DNA from: Lentisphaerota bacterium | GTDB taxonomy: Bacteria; Verrucomicrobiota; Kiritimatiellia; UBA8416; VGWJ01 | Direction of reading: 5' to 3' | Assembly (NCBI GenBank): GCA_016873635.1 | Contig: VGWJ01000004.1 | Location: forward strand, 1 to 64,000 | Length of the DNA stretch: 64,000 bases | In this document: positions 51,668 through 59,014 of the stretch, piece after piece | Layout of the letters: every line of letters starts with the position of its first letter | Position numbering within the stretch: the stretch's first letter is position 1 | Translations under genes and position numbers: made by a program | Notes under the pieces: model-generated | Database searches by the model: none | What the model was told of the DNA's origin: nothing | Seen by the model: only the letters and a program-made list of their open reading frames with translations

Positions 51668-52497
51668 GTCTGATACAAGAAGCGTTGCGAAGACAGCAGG
51701 AAAGCGCGGGGGGCGCCCGTCCTTCGCCGTTCCGCACCAAGCCGCCGCTCCCGCGCGAAGCTCCGCGCGAGCCTCCGGCCAAGCCCGAAGCCGAAGCGGT
51801 CCCCGCGCCGCCGCCGCCCGCCGCGCCCCATCTGCCGCTGCGCGCCGCGGCGCGCCTGAAGCCTCCGCCCGTGCCCGCCGCGGCAAAGGAGCCGGAACCG
51901 GAAGAAGCCCAAACAGTGGAAGACGGCGGCGCGGAAAAACCGGCGCCGCCGCCTCAATCGCGGCCGCGCAGCCGGCCGCCGCGCACGGTTGTTCTCGTGG
52001 TTATCCTGCTGCTGCTGCTCGCCGCCGGATCGCTGTTGGCGATCTTCTACGGTTTCGGGACGATCATGGGAGGCAAACCGGAAGGCGCCGCGCCCCCCGG
52101 CCCCGGCACCGCCGTCACCCGGCCCCGGGGACCTGCCGCGCGTCCGCCCGCCCCGCCAGAGACGCCTGCCGTCGCCGTCAAGCCGCCGGTCGGACCGGCG
52201 GGCGGGGGCCCCGCGCCAGCCGGAACGGCCGGCCCCGGGCTCCGCGCGCCCGGCCGCCCGCAACCCCCAGACGCACAGCCGCCCCCGCCGGTTCCGGTCG
52301 CGGTGAGATGGCCGCCGCTGGCCCTGCGCGGAATCGTGGGCAGCGGTGCGAGCGGCGCCGCCGTGCTGAACGGCGAGGTTGTCGGCGTCGGCGAGCAGAT
52401 CCAGGGCGTGCGCGTCATCTCCATCGAGAGCCACGGCGTCAACCTTGAATACGAGGGCGAGAAGCGCTTCCTCAAGGTCGGCAACGTCATCCGCTAG
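51664..52497 (+). CDS. GspB/ExeB-like membrane protein
   Basis: 277 aa. MSLIQEALRRQQESAGG resembles the MSYILEALRKSE start of GspB/ExeB. A Pro/Ala-rich cytoplasmic stretch (20-105), one transmembrane helix at about 109-132 (TVVLVVILLLLLAAGSLLAI), a second Pro-rich stretch, and a C-terminal PilP/GspC-like beta domain (WPPLALRGIVGSGASGAAVL ... GVRVISIESHGVNLEYEG) are visible. It likely bridges inner membrane and periplasm as ExeA's partner. Its ATG overlaps the ExeA stop (ATGA). The mobile element downstream begins 5 bases after its stop. Confidence 0.8.
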   Translation: MSLIQEALRRQQESAGGARPSPFRTKPPLPREAPREPPAKPEAEAVPAPPPPAAPHLPLRAAARLKPPPVPAAAKEPEPEEAQTVEDGGAEKPAPPPQSRPRSRPPRTVVLVVILLLLLAAGSLLAIFYGFGTIMGGKPEGAAPPGPGTAVTRPRGPAARPPAPPETPAVAVKPPVGPAGGGPAPAGTAGPGLRAPGRPQPPDAQPPPPVPVAVRWPPLALRGIVGSGASGAAVLNGEVVGVGEQIQGVRVISIESHGVNLEYEGEKRFLKVGNVIR

Positions 52498-52501
52498 ACG
52501 C

Positions 52502-52673
52502 GAATGGCGCTAAGATAAGACAGCTCCGCATGACGTCCTTTGTCGCGAGCTTTGTCGCGAGCTTTGTCGCGAGCTTTGTCGAACCCGTTATGCGCGAACC
52601 CCTTGCGACTCCGACAAAGCTCGCGACAAAGCTCGCGACAAAGAGGGTGAAGAGGTGATCTTAGCGCCATTCT
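52502..52673. mobile_element. MITE-like element with perfect hairpin and 11-bp flanking duplication
   Basis: 172 bp. Terminal inverted repeats GAATGGCGCTAAGAT (52502-52516) and ATCTTAGCGCCATTC (52658-52672) are perfect over 15 bp. Directly outside, CCGCTAGACGC appears on both sides (52491-52501 and 52674-52684), as expected of a target duplication. Inside are 3.6 tandem copies of TTTGTCGCGAGC (52539-52581) and their inverted counterpart at 52612-52643, giving a perfect 32-bp stem (52550-52581/52612-52643) with a 30-nt loop. There is no coding frame. It lies between convergent genes. Confidence 0.85.
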
Positions 52674-52683
52674 CCGCTAGACG

Positions 52684-53529
52684 CTACTCTTCCGCGGCGG
52701 GCGCCGGCGCGGTCATCACGTCGGCCACCTTGTCCAGGGCCCGGTCGAATTCCGAGGGCAGCGTTGTAAAGTAGTGGCAGGCCCGCCCCACCAGCGCTTC
52801 CACGTCGCTGCGCAACGACTGATTGTAGGGATTCATCACCACCACGAGCGCGGCGTCCCCCAGGGTTTCGAAGACCATCGCGCCGCGCCGCAGCATGAAA
52901 TCCATGGGCAGCAACGAAAGCACCTGGTTCTGCAGCTCGAACGACGAGAGCCACACAAACGGCGTGCCGCACTCGCGCGATATGAAGTTCAGGATCTGGT
53001 CCATGCGCTTGTGGGCCCGCGCCTCCAGCACGTGGATCACGGAGACCGTCGCCAGCGCCTCGCCCGCGCACATTTCCGTGAGATCCTGCACCACGCTGGC
53101 GTACTCCTCCTGGTTCAGCTGGCCGGCCTGCAGAAGGTTCCATGCCAGGGACAGTTCCTCGGCCATGTTGAATTCGGTGCTGACCTGCACCGGCGCCGGC
53201 CCCGCGACGCGTTCGGCGCCGAGGCCCTGAATGCGTACGATCAGCTCCCGGGCCCGCGGATCATCCTCCGCATGGGGCTCGATCCGCTCCGCGAGCTCAC
53301 GTGCGCCTTCGACGTCCCCGTCGGATACCAGCACGTCGGCCAGGCGGAAGAGATAGTCCTTGGCCCTGTCCGGCTGCCCGATCTGCTCGTAGGCGTGCGC
53401 CAGGGCCTCCAGCGAAGCGCGATCGTCCGGCAAAGCTTCGAGGATCTTCTCGAACCCCGCCACCGCGCCGCGGATCTCCGCGCTCAAGTCATCGCGTTCC
53501 GGCGTGTCGTCCCTCTCAGGTCCGGCCAT
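52684..53529 (-). CDS. TPR protein with GspE-N/MshEN-like C-terminal domain
   Basis: 281 aa. Residues about 15-100 contain TPR-like helices (ALAHAYEQIGQPDRAKDYLFR, LADVLVSDGDVEGARELAER). Residues about 195-275 resemble the MshEN/GspE-II N-terminal domain that binds cyclic-di-GMP or the secretion platform: VLSLLPMDFMLRRGAMVFE, ALVVVMNPYNQSLRSDVEAL. A similar arrangement exists in the neighbouring GspE N-terminus. This is inference from pattern; the protein has no standard name. It is divergent from gspE/pilB, so it could regulate or scaffold that ATPase. GGGAGGG precedes the ATG. Confidence 0.65.
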   Translation of the reverse strand: MAGPERDDTPERDDLSAEIRGAVAGFEKILEALPDDRASLEALAHAYEQIGQPDRAKDYLFRLADVLVSDGDVEGARELAERIEPHAEDDPRARELIVRIQGLGAERVAGPAPVQVSTEFNMAEELSLAWNLLQAGQLNQEEYASVVQDLTEMCAGEALATVSVIHVLEARAHKRMDQILNFISRECGTPFVWLSSFELQNQVLSLLPMDFMLRRGAMVFETLGDAALVVVMNPYNQSLRSDVEALVGRACHYFTTLPSEFDRALDKVADVMTAPAPAAEE

Positions 53530-53614
53530 TGACACCCTCCCGACGGCCCAGGTTCACGGCGCGCATACTACCTCAGACGCGCGCCGCGCGCAAGGCATCC
53601 GGGGGCCGATTTTC

Positions 53615-53644
53615 TTGATGTCCCGCGCGGGGCGGTTGTGCTAT
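53615..53644 (+). promoter_or_regulatory. Possible promoter of gspE-gspF genes
   Basis: TTGATG (53615-53620), 18-bp spacer, TGCTAT (53639-53644), about 50 bp upstream of the ATG at 53696. Weaker than the other promoters in the window. Confidence 0.35.
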
Positions 53645-53695
53645 CGTCGTTGACGGTGTCGGGAGGCGGCCGCGGCAGGCCGCGCCAAAGCGACC

Positions 53696-55420
53696 ATGGC
53701 GAAGCGCAAAACGTCCAAGAGCGGCAACATCGCGGACATCCTGCTCGAGCGCAAGGCGATCAAAGCCGAGGCGCTTGAAGCGGCGTCCGCCGAGTCCAAG
53801 AGCAAAGGCGTCCGCCTGGAGCGCTTCCTTGTCGATAACAAGCTGGTGCGCCCCGAGGAGATGACGCTGGCGCTGTCCCGCTACCTCGGCATGCCGCCCA
53901 TTTCCCTGGCCCACTTCGCGCCCAATCCCACCCTACTGGAAAAAGTGCCGCGCGAGATGATGTCCAAGCGGCTGGTTATGCCCGTCGCGCTCGTCGGACG
54001 CGAATTGACGGTCGCGCTGGGGGACCCGTTCGACCTCATGGTGGTGGAGGAACTGGCCTCGCAGACCTCCCTGGACATCTGCCCCCTGGCGGCGTCCGAG
54101 GTCGAGATCAAGGCGGTGCTCGCCCGCATGTCGGCGCAGTCGTCGCAGACCCTGGACATGGAAGAGCTGATGAAGGACAGCGGCCACGACGTGGAAGTCG
54201 TGGAGGACGCCGAGACCGCGGAGCAGCAGAGCCTGGACGAGATGCTCCAGAGCGCCGAAGGCGCGCCCGTCATCCGCATGGTCAACCTCATCCTGGTTGA
54301 AGCCCTGCGCACCGGCGCCAGCGACATTCACATCGAGCCCATGGAGAAGAAGGTCCGCCTGCGCTATCGCATCGACGGCGCGCTGGTGGAGCGCGTGGGC
54401 CCGCCCAAGAACCTGCAGAACGCCGTCATTTCGCGCGTCAAGATCATGTCCGACCTGGACATCGCCGAGCGCCGTCTTCCGCAGGACGGCCGCTTCAACA
54501 TCAAGGCGCTGGGCAAGGAGGTCGACCTGCGCGTGAGCATCTTGCCGACGGTGCACGGCGAGAAGGTGGTCATGCGCACCCTGGACAGGTCGTCGCTGTC
54601 GCCCAGCCTGTCGGCGCTGGGCCTTGATCCCGTTTCCCTGGAGGCCATGGAATACGGCATCGCGCAGCCGCACGGCATCATTCTGGTCACGGGCCCCACC
54701 GGCAGCGGCAAGACCACCACGCTCTACTCCTGCCTGCAGGACCTCAACAAGCCGGATGTGAACATCATCACCTGCGAAGACCCCGTCGAATACCAGCTCG
54801 AAGGCATCAACCAGGTTGCGATCAACAGCGACGTCGGCCTCACCTTCGCGGCCGCCCTGCGTTCCATCCTGCGCCAGGACCCCGATATCGTGCTCGTCGG
54901 CGAGATCCGCGACGGCGAAACGGCGGAAATCGCGATCAAGGCGGCCCTGACCGGACACCTCGTGCTGAGCACGCTGCACACCAACGACGCCCCCGGCGCC
55001 GTCACGCGCCTGATCGACATGGGCGTGGAGCCTTTCATGCTGGGATCGTGCCTGATCCTGGCCCAGGCCCAGCGGCTCTACCGCAAGCTCTGCACCGCGT
55101 GCAAGAAGGTCGCCGCCGTGCCGGAGGAGATCCTGCGCCGCAACCACATTGACCCGGCGGCCCTGGAAGGCGCCAAGATCTACAAGGCCGTGGGTTGCCC
55201 GCGGTGCTCGGGAGGATACAAGGGGCGAGGCGCCGTGATGGAAGTGCTGCTCGTCAACGAGCACGTGCGCGACGCGATCCTGCGCGGGGCCAATACCTCG
55301 GAGATCCGCGACATGGGCAAGGCCAACGGCATGCTCACGCTCAAGGACGCCGGACTGGCCCGCGTCCGCGAAGGCATCACGAGCCTCGAGGCGGCCCTGG
55401 AAGTGACCGGAGCCGAGTAA
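53696..55420 (+). CDS. GspE/PilB-type secretion ATPase
   Basis: 574 aa. N-terminal MshEN domain (residues 10-150, RLERFLVDNKLVRPEEMTLA, SRYLGMPPISLAHF). The ATPase core has APVIRMVNLILVEALRTGAS, DIHIEPMEKKVRLRYRIDG, Walker A VTGPTGSGKTTTLYSCL, Asp box ITCEDPVEYQLEGINQV, Walker B RQDPDIVLVGEIRDGETAEI and His box TGHLVLSTLHTNDAPG. A zinc tetracysteine module lies near the end (CTACKK ... CPRCSGGYKGRG). It powers type II secretion or type IV pilus extension; with GspF and a prepilin nearby both fit. No retraction ATPase PilT is in the window. Confidence 0.92.
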   Translation: MAKRKTSKSGNIADILLERKAIKAEALEAASAESKSKGVRLERFLVDNKLVRPEEMTLALSRYLGMPPISLAHFAPNPTLLEKVPREMMSKRLVMPVALVGRELTVALGDPFDLMVVEELASQTSLDICPLAASEVEIKAVLARMSAQSSQTLDMEELMKDSGHDVEVVEDAETAEQQSLDEMLQSAEGAPVIRMVNLILVEALRTGASDIHIEPMEKKVRLRYRIDGALVERVGPPKNLQNAVISRVKIMSDLDIAERRLPQDGRFNIKALGKEVDLRVSILPTVHGEKVVMRTLDRSSLSPSLSALGLDPVSLEAMEYGIAQPHGIILVTGPTGSGKTTTLYSCLQDLNKPDVNIITCEDPVEYQLEGINQVAINSDVGLTFAAALRSILRQDPDIVLVGEIRDGETAEIAIKAALTGHLVLSTLHTNDAPGAVTRLIDMGVEPFMLGSCLILAQAQRLYRKLCTACKKVAAVPEEILRRNHIDPAALEGAKIYKAVGCPRCSGGYKGRGAVMEVLLVNEHVRDAILRGANTSEIRDMGKANGMLTLKDAGLARVREGITSLEAALEVTGAE

Positions 55421-55433
55421 GCGGCGCAAGGAG

Positions 55434-55461
55434 GTGTTCCGTGTCCGGAGTTCGATGTTCG
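55434..55461. repeat. Heptamer array between gspE and gspF
   Basis: Four units GTGTTCC, GTGTCCG, GAGTTCG, ATGTTCG lie in the 52-bp gap after gspE and end at the GGGAGGG ribosome-binding site of gspF. Confidence 0.7.
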
Positions 55462-55472
55462 GGAGGGACGCG

Positions 55473-56651
55473 ATGAGTCCGGTTGTCCGCACGGGCGGCG
55501 GAAAGGTCGCCGCCAAGGCCCAGGCCAGGGGGCGGGAAGAGACGCGGCCCGGCCAGGCCAAGGCAACGGCCCGCGCGGCTTCCGCGCGCTCCGGCCGCGT
55601 CGCCGGCGCGAAGAAGATCGTGTCCGAACACCTGCCCGGCTTCTCGCGCCAGCTCGCCGCAATGCTCTCCGCCGGCATGCCCATCGTCACCTCGCTGGAA
55701 GCGCTCGAAGACCAGACCGATAATCCGAACTTCAGGAACGTTATCAACCGGGTGAAGCGCGGCATCGAAAACGGCGCCGCGTTCTCAGAGGCGCTGCGCC
55801 AGTTCCCGCTCGTCTTCGACAGCCTCTACTGCAACATGGTCCGCGGAGGCGAAACCGGCGGGCAGCTCGCCGAGACCATGGCCCGCCTGGCCGGCTTTCT
55901 GGAGGCCTCGGCCAAGCTCAGACGCAAGGTCAAGTCGGCCATGATGTACCCGACCATCGTCCTGTGCCTCGCCCTGGCCATCGCCACGGCCATGATCGTC
56001 TTCGTGGTTCCGGTCTTCGGCGAGATGTTCGCCGATTTCGGCGCCAGCCTGCCGGGGCCCACGCTGTTCCTGCTCAAGGTGAGCCGCTTCCTCCGCAAGT
56101 GGGGCATCGTGGTGCTTCTGGTCGTCGTCGGCGGCGTGGTCCTGTTCAAGAGGTGGCGGGCCACTCCCGCCGGCGGCTACGCCTTCGACAAGTTCCTCCT
56201 CAAGGCGCCGATCTTCGGCGAACTCAACCGCAAAGTCGCCTCGGCCCGCTTCGGACGCACGCTCGGGCAAATGATCCGCAGCGGAGTCCCGATCATGGAA
56301 TCGCTGTCCATCGTCTCCGGCGCCGTGGGCAACAAGGTCGCGGCGCAGGTCGTCATGGGCGCGCGGGACGCCGTGGAGAAGGGCGAACGGCTGTCCTCCG
56401 CGATGGTCGATCAGACCGTGTTCCCCATCATGATGGTCCGCATGCTGCAGGCCGGAGAGAAAACCGGCAAGATCGACGACATGATGGACAACATCGCGCA
56501 GTTCTACGAGGACGAAGTCGATACCATGCTTGCCGGCCTGACATCCCTGCTCGAGCCGTTGCTGATGATCTTCCTCGGCGTGATCATCGGCGGCATCGTG
56601 CTCTGCATGTTCCTGCCGATCTTCAAGATGAGCGAAATCGTGGGCGGGTAA
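55473..56651 (+). CDS. GspF/PilC-type inner-membrane platform protein
   Basis: 392 aa. Two tandem GspF domains. First: FSRQLAAMLSAGMPIVTSLE, FSEALRQFPLVFDSLYCNMV, GGETGGQLAETMARLAGFLE; second: FGRTLGQMIRSGVPIMESLS, VFPIMMVRMLQAGEKTGKID. Three hydrophobic segments are seen (MYPTIVLCLALAIATAMIVF, WGIVVLLVVVGGVVLF, LLEPLLMIFLGVIIGGIVL). The first 50 residues are a basic, low-complexity tail (KAQARGREETRPGQAKATAR) not usual in the family. It forms the membrane platform on which GspE works. ATG chosen for GGGAGGG 6 bases upstream. Confidence 0.92.
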   Translation: MSPVVRTGGGKVAAKAQARGREETRPGQAKATARAASARSGRVAGAKKIVSEHLPGFSRQLAAMLSAGMPIVTSLEALEDQTDNPNFRNVINRVKRGIENGAAFSEALRQFPLVFDSLYCNMVRGGETGGQLAETMARLAGFLEASAKLRRKVKSAMMYPTIVLCLALAIATAMIVFVVPVFGEMFADFGASLPGPTLFLLKVSRFLRKWGIVVLLVVVGGVVLFKRWRATPAGGYAFDKFLLKAPIFGELNRKVASARFGRTLGQMIRSGVPIMESLSIVSGAVGNKVAAQVVMGARDAVEKGERLSSAMVDQTVFPIMMVRMLQAGEKTGKIDDMMDNIAQFYEDEVDTMLAGLTSLLEPLLMIFLGVIIGGIVLCMFLPIFKMSEIVGG

Positions 56652-56680
56652 TCGCAACACGCCGCCACGCCGTGTTGCGA
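56652..56680. other. Hairpin after gspF
   Basis: Perfect 10-bp stem TCGCAACACG/CGTGTTGCGA (56652-56661, 56671-56680), starting right at the gspF stop codon. Followed by an A-rich stretch (CTAAAAAACGATAAAA), not a T-run, so it is not a classical plus-strand terminator. Confidence 0.5.
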
Positions 56681-56704
56681 ATCCTAAAAAACGATAAAAG
56701 GCCC

Positions 56705-56733
56705 TTTACGCGGCCCCGCGGATATCCTAGAAT
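56705..56733 (+). promoter_or_regulatory. Sigma70 promoter of the NtrC-type regulator
   Basis: TTTACG (56705-56710), 17-bp spacer, TAGAAT (56728-56733), about 50 bp upstream of the regulator's ATG at 56784. Confidence 0.5.
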
Positions 56734-56783
56734 TCCCGCGTTCCGTGCAAAATCACTGTGCACGGCAGAAGAGAGCCCGGACT

Positions 56784-58145
56784 ATGGCGCGCATACTTCT
56801 CGTGGACGACGAGCCGAACCTTCTGAGCGTCCTGCGCACTCTCCTCAAGTCTGAGAATCATGACGTAACCTCGATACCCGACAGTCGAAAGGCCCAGGAG
56901 CTGGTGTCCTCCGAGGATTTCGACCTGATGGTTACGGATATCCGCATGACCCCGGTAAGCGGCATAGACCTGCTCCGACAGGCGCGCGCCGAGAAACCGT
57001 CCATGTCCGTCATCATCCTCACCGCATACGCTACGGTCGAGACCGCCATCGAAGCCATGAAACTCGGCGCGTTCGACTACGTCACCAAACCGTTCAAGCT
57101 CGATGAGTTCCTGATTACGGTGAAGCGCGCGCTGGAATACAACCAGGCGCTTGCCGAAAACGCCAACCTCAAGGCCCAGCTGGGCGCGCGCTACGAACTC
57201 GAAAGCATCGTCGCCGAAAGCGCCCCCATGCAGCACGTGTGCGAAATGATCAGGCGCGTGGCGCCCACCGACGCCACCGTGCTGATCTACGGCGAAAGCG
57301 GAACGGGCAAGGAACTCGTCGCCAAGGCCATACACAGGTGCAGCCGCCGCAAGGAAAAGGAGTTCCTGGCCGTCAACTGCGCGGCCCTGCCGGAACAGCT
57401 CCTCGAGTCCGAAATGTTCGGTCACGTGAGAGGCGCCTTCACCGGCGCCACCGCCGACAAGGCGGGCCTCTTCGAAGCCGCCGACGGCGGTACGATCTTC
57501 CTGGACGAAATCGGGTCCATGCCCGCCTCCATCCAGGCCAAGCTGCTGCGCGTCCTGCAGGAAAAGGAAATAAGGCGCGTCGGAAGCAACGACAACGTTT
57601 CCGTCAATACGCGCGTACTCGCGGCCACCAACACCAGCCTCGAGGACCTGATGAACCAGGGACGCTTCCGACAGGATCTCTACTACCGCCTGAGCGTTAT
57701 CCCCATCGAGATCAAGCCCCTGCGCGACCGCCGCGAGGACATCCTTCCGTTGGTGTACCACGTCATGCGGAAGGAAACGCCCGAAGACGTCACGCCGCCG
57801 GCCCTCGATGCCGAAGCCGCCGCCGTACTGGAGGCCTATGCCTGGCCCGGCAACGTGCGCGAATTGGAGAACGCCATCAAGCACGCCATGACCTTCGCCG
57901 GGGACGGGCGCATAGCGAAGAGCGTCCTGCCGGGAAGAATCGCCGCCACCAACGTGCTGATGCGCGAGACTGCCACTCCCCTCGACGCCAGCCGCTGCAA
58001 GTCGCTCAAAGCCTTCCTGCGATCCAAAGAGAAGGAATACCTCGGCCAGGTTCTGCAGAACGTCGGCGGCGACAAGGAAAAGGCAGCCAAGGCACTCCGC
58101 ATAAGCCTGGCAACGCTCTACCGCAAGATGCCGGACGCCGAGTAG
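56784..58145 (+). CDS. NtrC/PilR-type sigma54-dependent response regulator
   Basis: 453 aa. Receiver domain (1-120): ARILLVDDEPNLLSVLRTLL, phospho-Asp in FDLMVTDIRMTPVSG, Thr in IILTAYATVETA, Lys in YVTKPFKLDEF. AAA+ domain (140-375): Walker A GESGTGKELVAKAIH, the sigma54-contact loop GAFTGA in VRGAFTGATADK, Walker B GGTIFLDEIGSMP, WPGNVRELENAIKHA. C-terminal Fis-type helix-turn-helix (KEKAAKALRISLATLYRKM). No sensor kinase is adjacent. The prepilin gene lies directly downstream behind a sigma54 site, suggesting PilR-like regulation of it. Confidence 0.93.
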   Translation: MARILLVDDEPNLLSVLRTLLKSENHDVTSIPDSRKAQELVSSEDFDLMVTDIRMTPVSGIDLLRQARAEKPSMSVIILTAYATVETAIEAMKLGAFDYVTKPFKLDEFLITVKRALEYNQALAENANLKAQLGARYELESIVAESAPMQHVCEMIRRVAPTDATVLIYGESGTGKELVAKAIHRCSRRKEKEFLAVNCAALPEQLLESEMFGHVRGAFTGATADKAGLFEAADGGTIFLDEIGSMPASIQAKLLRVLQEKEIRRVGSNDNVSVNTRVLAATNTSLEDLMNQGRFRQDLYYRLSVIPIEIKPLRDRREDILPLVYHVMRKETPEDVTPPALDAEAAAVLEAYAWPGNVRELENAIKHAMTFAGDGRIAKSVLPGRIAATNVLMRETATPLDASRCKSLKAFLRSKEKEYLGQVLQNVGGDKEKAAKALRISLATLYRKMPDAE

Positions 58146-58282
58146 ACACCCCGTCCCAACGCGCTCTCGCACACTCTTGAACGTCTCGAAGCCCAGAATG
58201 TACAGGCTCCTGCAAGAAACCGGCGGATGGCCATGCCGCCGTCCCTCCCGGTCGACATAAACGCCCAACCTTGCTGATCGGG

Positions 58283-58306
58283 AGGGCCCACAGTCTCGCG
58301 GGCCTT
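58283..58306 (+). terminator. Possible terminator after the regulator gene
   Basis: Stem AGGGCCC/GGGCCTT with one G-T pair and a 10-nt loop (58283-58306), followed only by TGC rather than a long T-run. Weak candidate, about 140 bp after the stop. Confidence 0.3.
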
Positions 58307-58493
58307 TGCTATAAGGTGTTTTAGGAATATATGCATTCGGTTCTCGCTTATCAGAATCGCTTCTCGTTGTTGCAACCGCGAGAGCGCGTTCGCAATGCGC
58401 AATAAATGCGATAGTGACGCAGTTGATCGTTTTCACTGGCGTTTGCGGACGCAGGAGTCGCATTATTCTTCTCACGCCTGATGCCCGCACACG

Positions 58494-58510
58494 TTGGCAT
58501 GCAAACTGCA
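58494..58510 (+). promoter_or_regulatory. Sigma54 promoter upstream of prepilin
   Basis: TTGGCATGCAAACTGCA at 58494-58510 has the invariant GG (58496-58497) and GC (58508-58509) with exactly 10 bp between, and matches 11 of the 14 specified positions of YTGGCACGRNNNTTGCW. Transcription would start near 58521, giving a leader of about 70 nt before the prepilin start. The surrounding 447-bp gap is AT-richer than average; no other gene was seen in it. Confidence 0.7.
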
Positions 58511-58592
58511 TAACATTGCCCGTCAGCACAAAGACCGTTGGAGGTCAACGGCAGGGCAAGGACGCAGCCCGTAAACCGAAAGGAGGAATGCG

Positions 58593-58931
58593 GTGAGGAG
58601 AAAGATGGGTTTCACACTGGTGGAGATCATGATCGTGGTCGCCATCATCGGATTGCTCGCGGCGATCGCGATCCCTTCCTTCGTGAAGGCGCGCAACACG
58701 TCGCAGCAGAACGCATGCATCAACAACCTCCGCCAGATTGACTCCGGCAAGGAGCAAGCGGCACTGGCCAACGCCTGGGGCGACGGTGACGACGCCAATA
58801 CGGATACGGTCAACGAGTACATCAAGGGCGGCGCGCCGACCTGCCCGGCGAACGGCACCTACGACTACGGGGACGTCAGCACGGATCCCACGTGCGATTT
58901 CTCCGGCACGCTGGCTCACGTGCTGCCGTAG
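58593..58931 (+). CDS. Type IV prepilin / pseudopilin
   Basis: 112 aa. Short leader MRRKMG then FTLVEIMIVVAIIGLLAAIA: the prepilin peptidase site G/F with Glu at position +5 of the mature protein, followed by the hydrophobic assembly helix. IPSFVKARNTSQQNACINNL is the usual next stretch; two Cys near the C-terminus (TCPANG, DPTCDFS) could form a disulfide. The family resembles small pilins common in Verrucomicrobia and Lentisphaerota. GTG at 58593 is preferred (AGGAGG six bases upstream); an ATG at 58605 is also possible. A strong terminator follows. Confidence 0.93.
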   Translation: MRRKMGFTLVEIMIVVAIIGLLAAIAIPSFVKARNTSQQNACINNLRQIDSGKEQAALANAWGDGDDANTDTVNEYIKGGAPTCPANGTYDYGDVSTDPTCDFSGTLAHVLP

Positions 58932-58972
58932 CGAGACGTTGTCTGCGCCTGGCGCAGAGAAGGAATCGAACA

Positions 58973-59007
58973 GAGGAACGGCCCTTCGGGGCCGTTCCTC
59001 TTCGTTT
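58973..59007 (+). terminator. Rho-independent terminator of prepilin gene
   Basis: Perfect 12-bp stem GAGGAACGGCCC/GGGCCGTTCCTC (58973-58984, 58989-59000) with a TTCG tetraloop, followed by TTCGTTTT. It lies about 40 bp after the prepilin stop and close to the 3' end of the convergent TPR gene. Confidence 0.9.
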
Positions 59008-59014
59008 TCACGGG

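Noticed and set aside
52539-52643. Regular 12-bp repeats considered as a CRISPR array
   Set aside because: Units are directly contiguous with no spacers and are mirrored as an inverted arm; this is a hairpin element.
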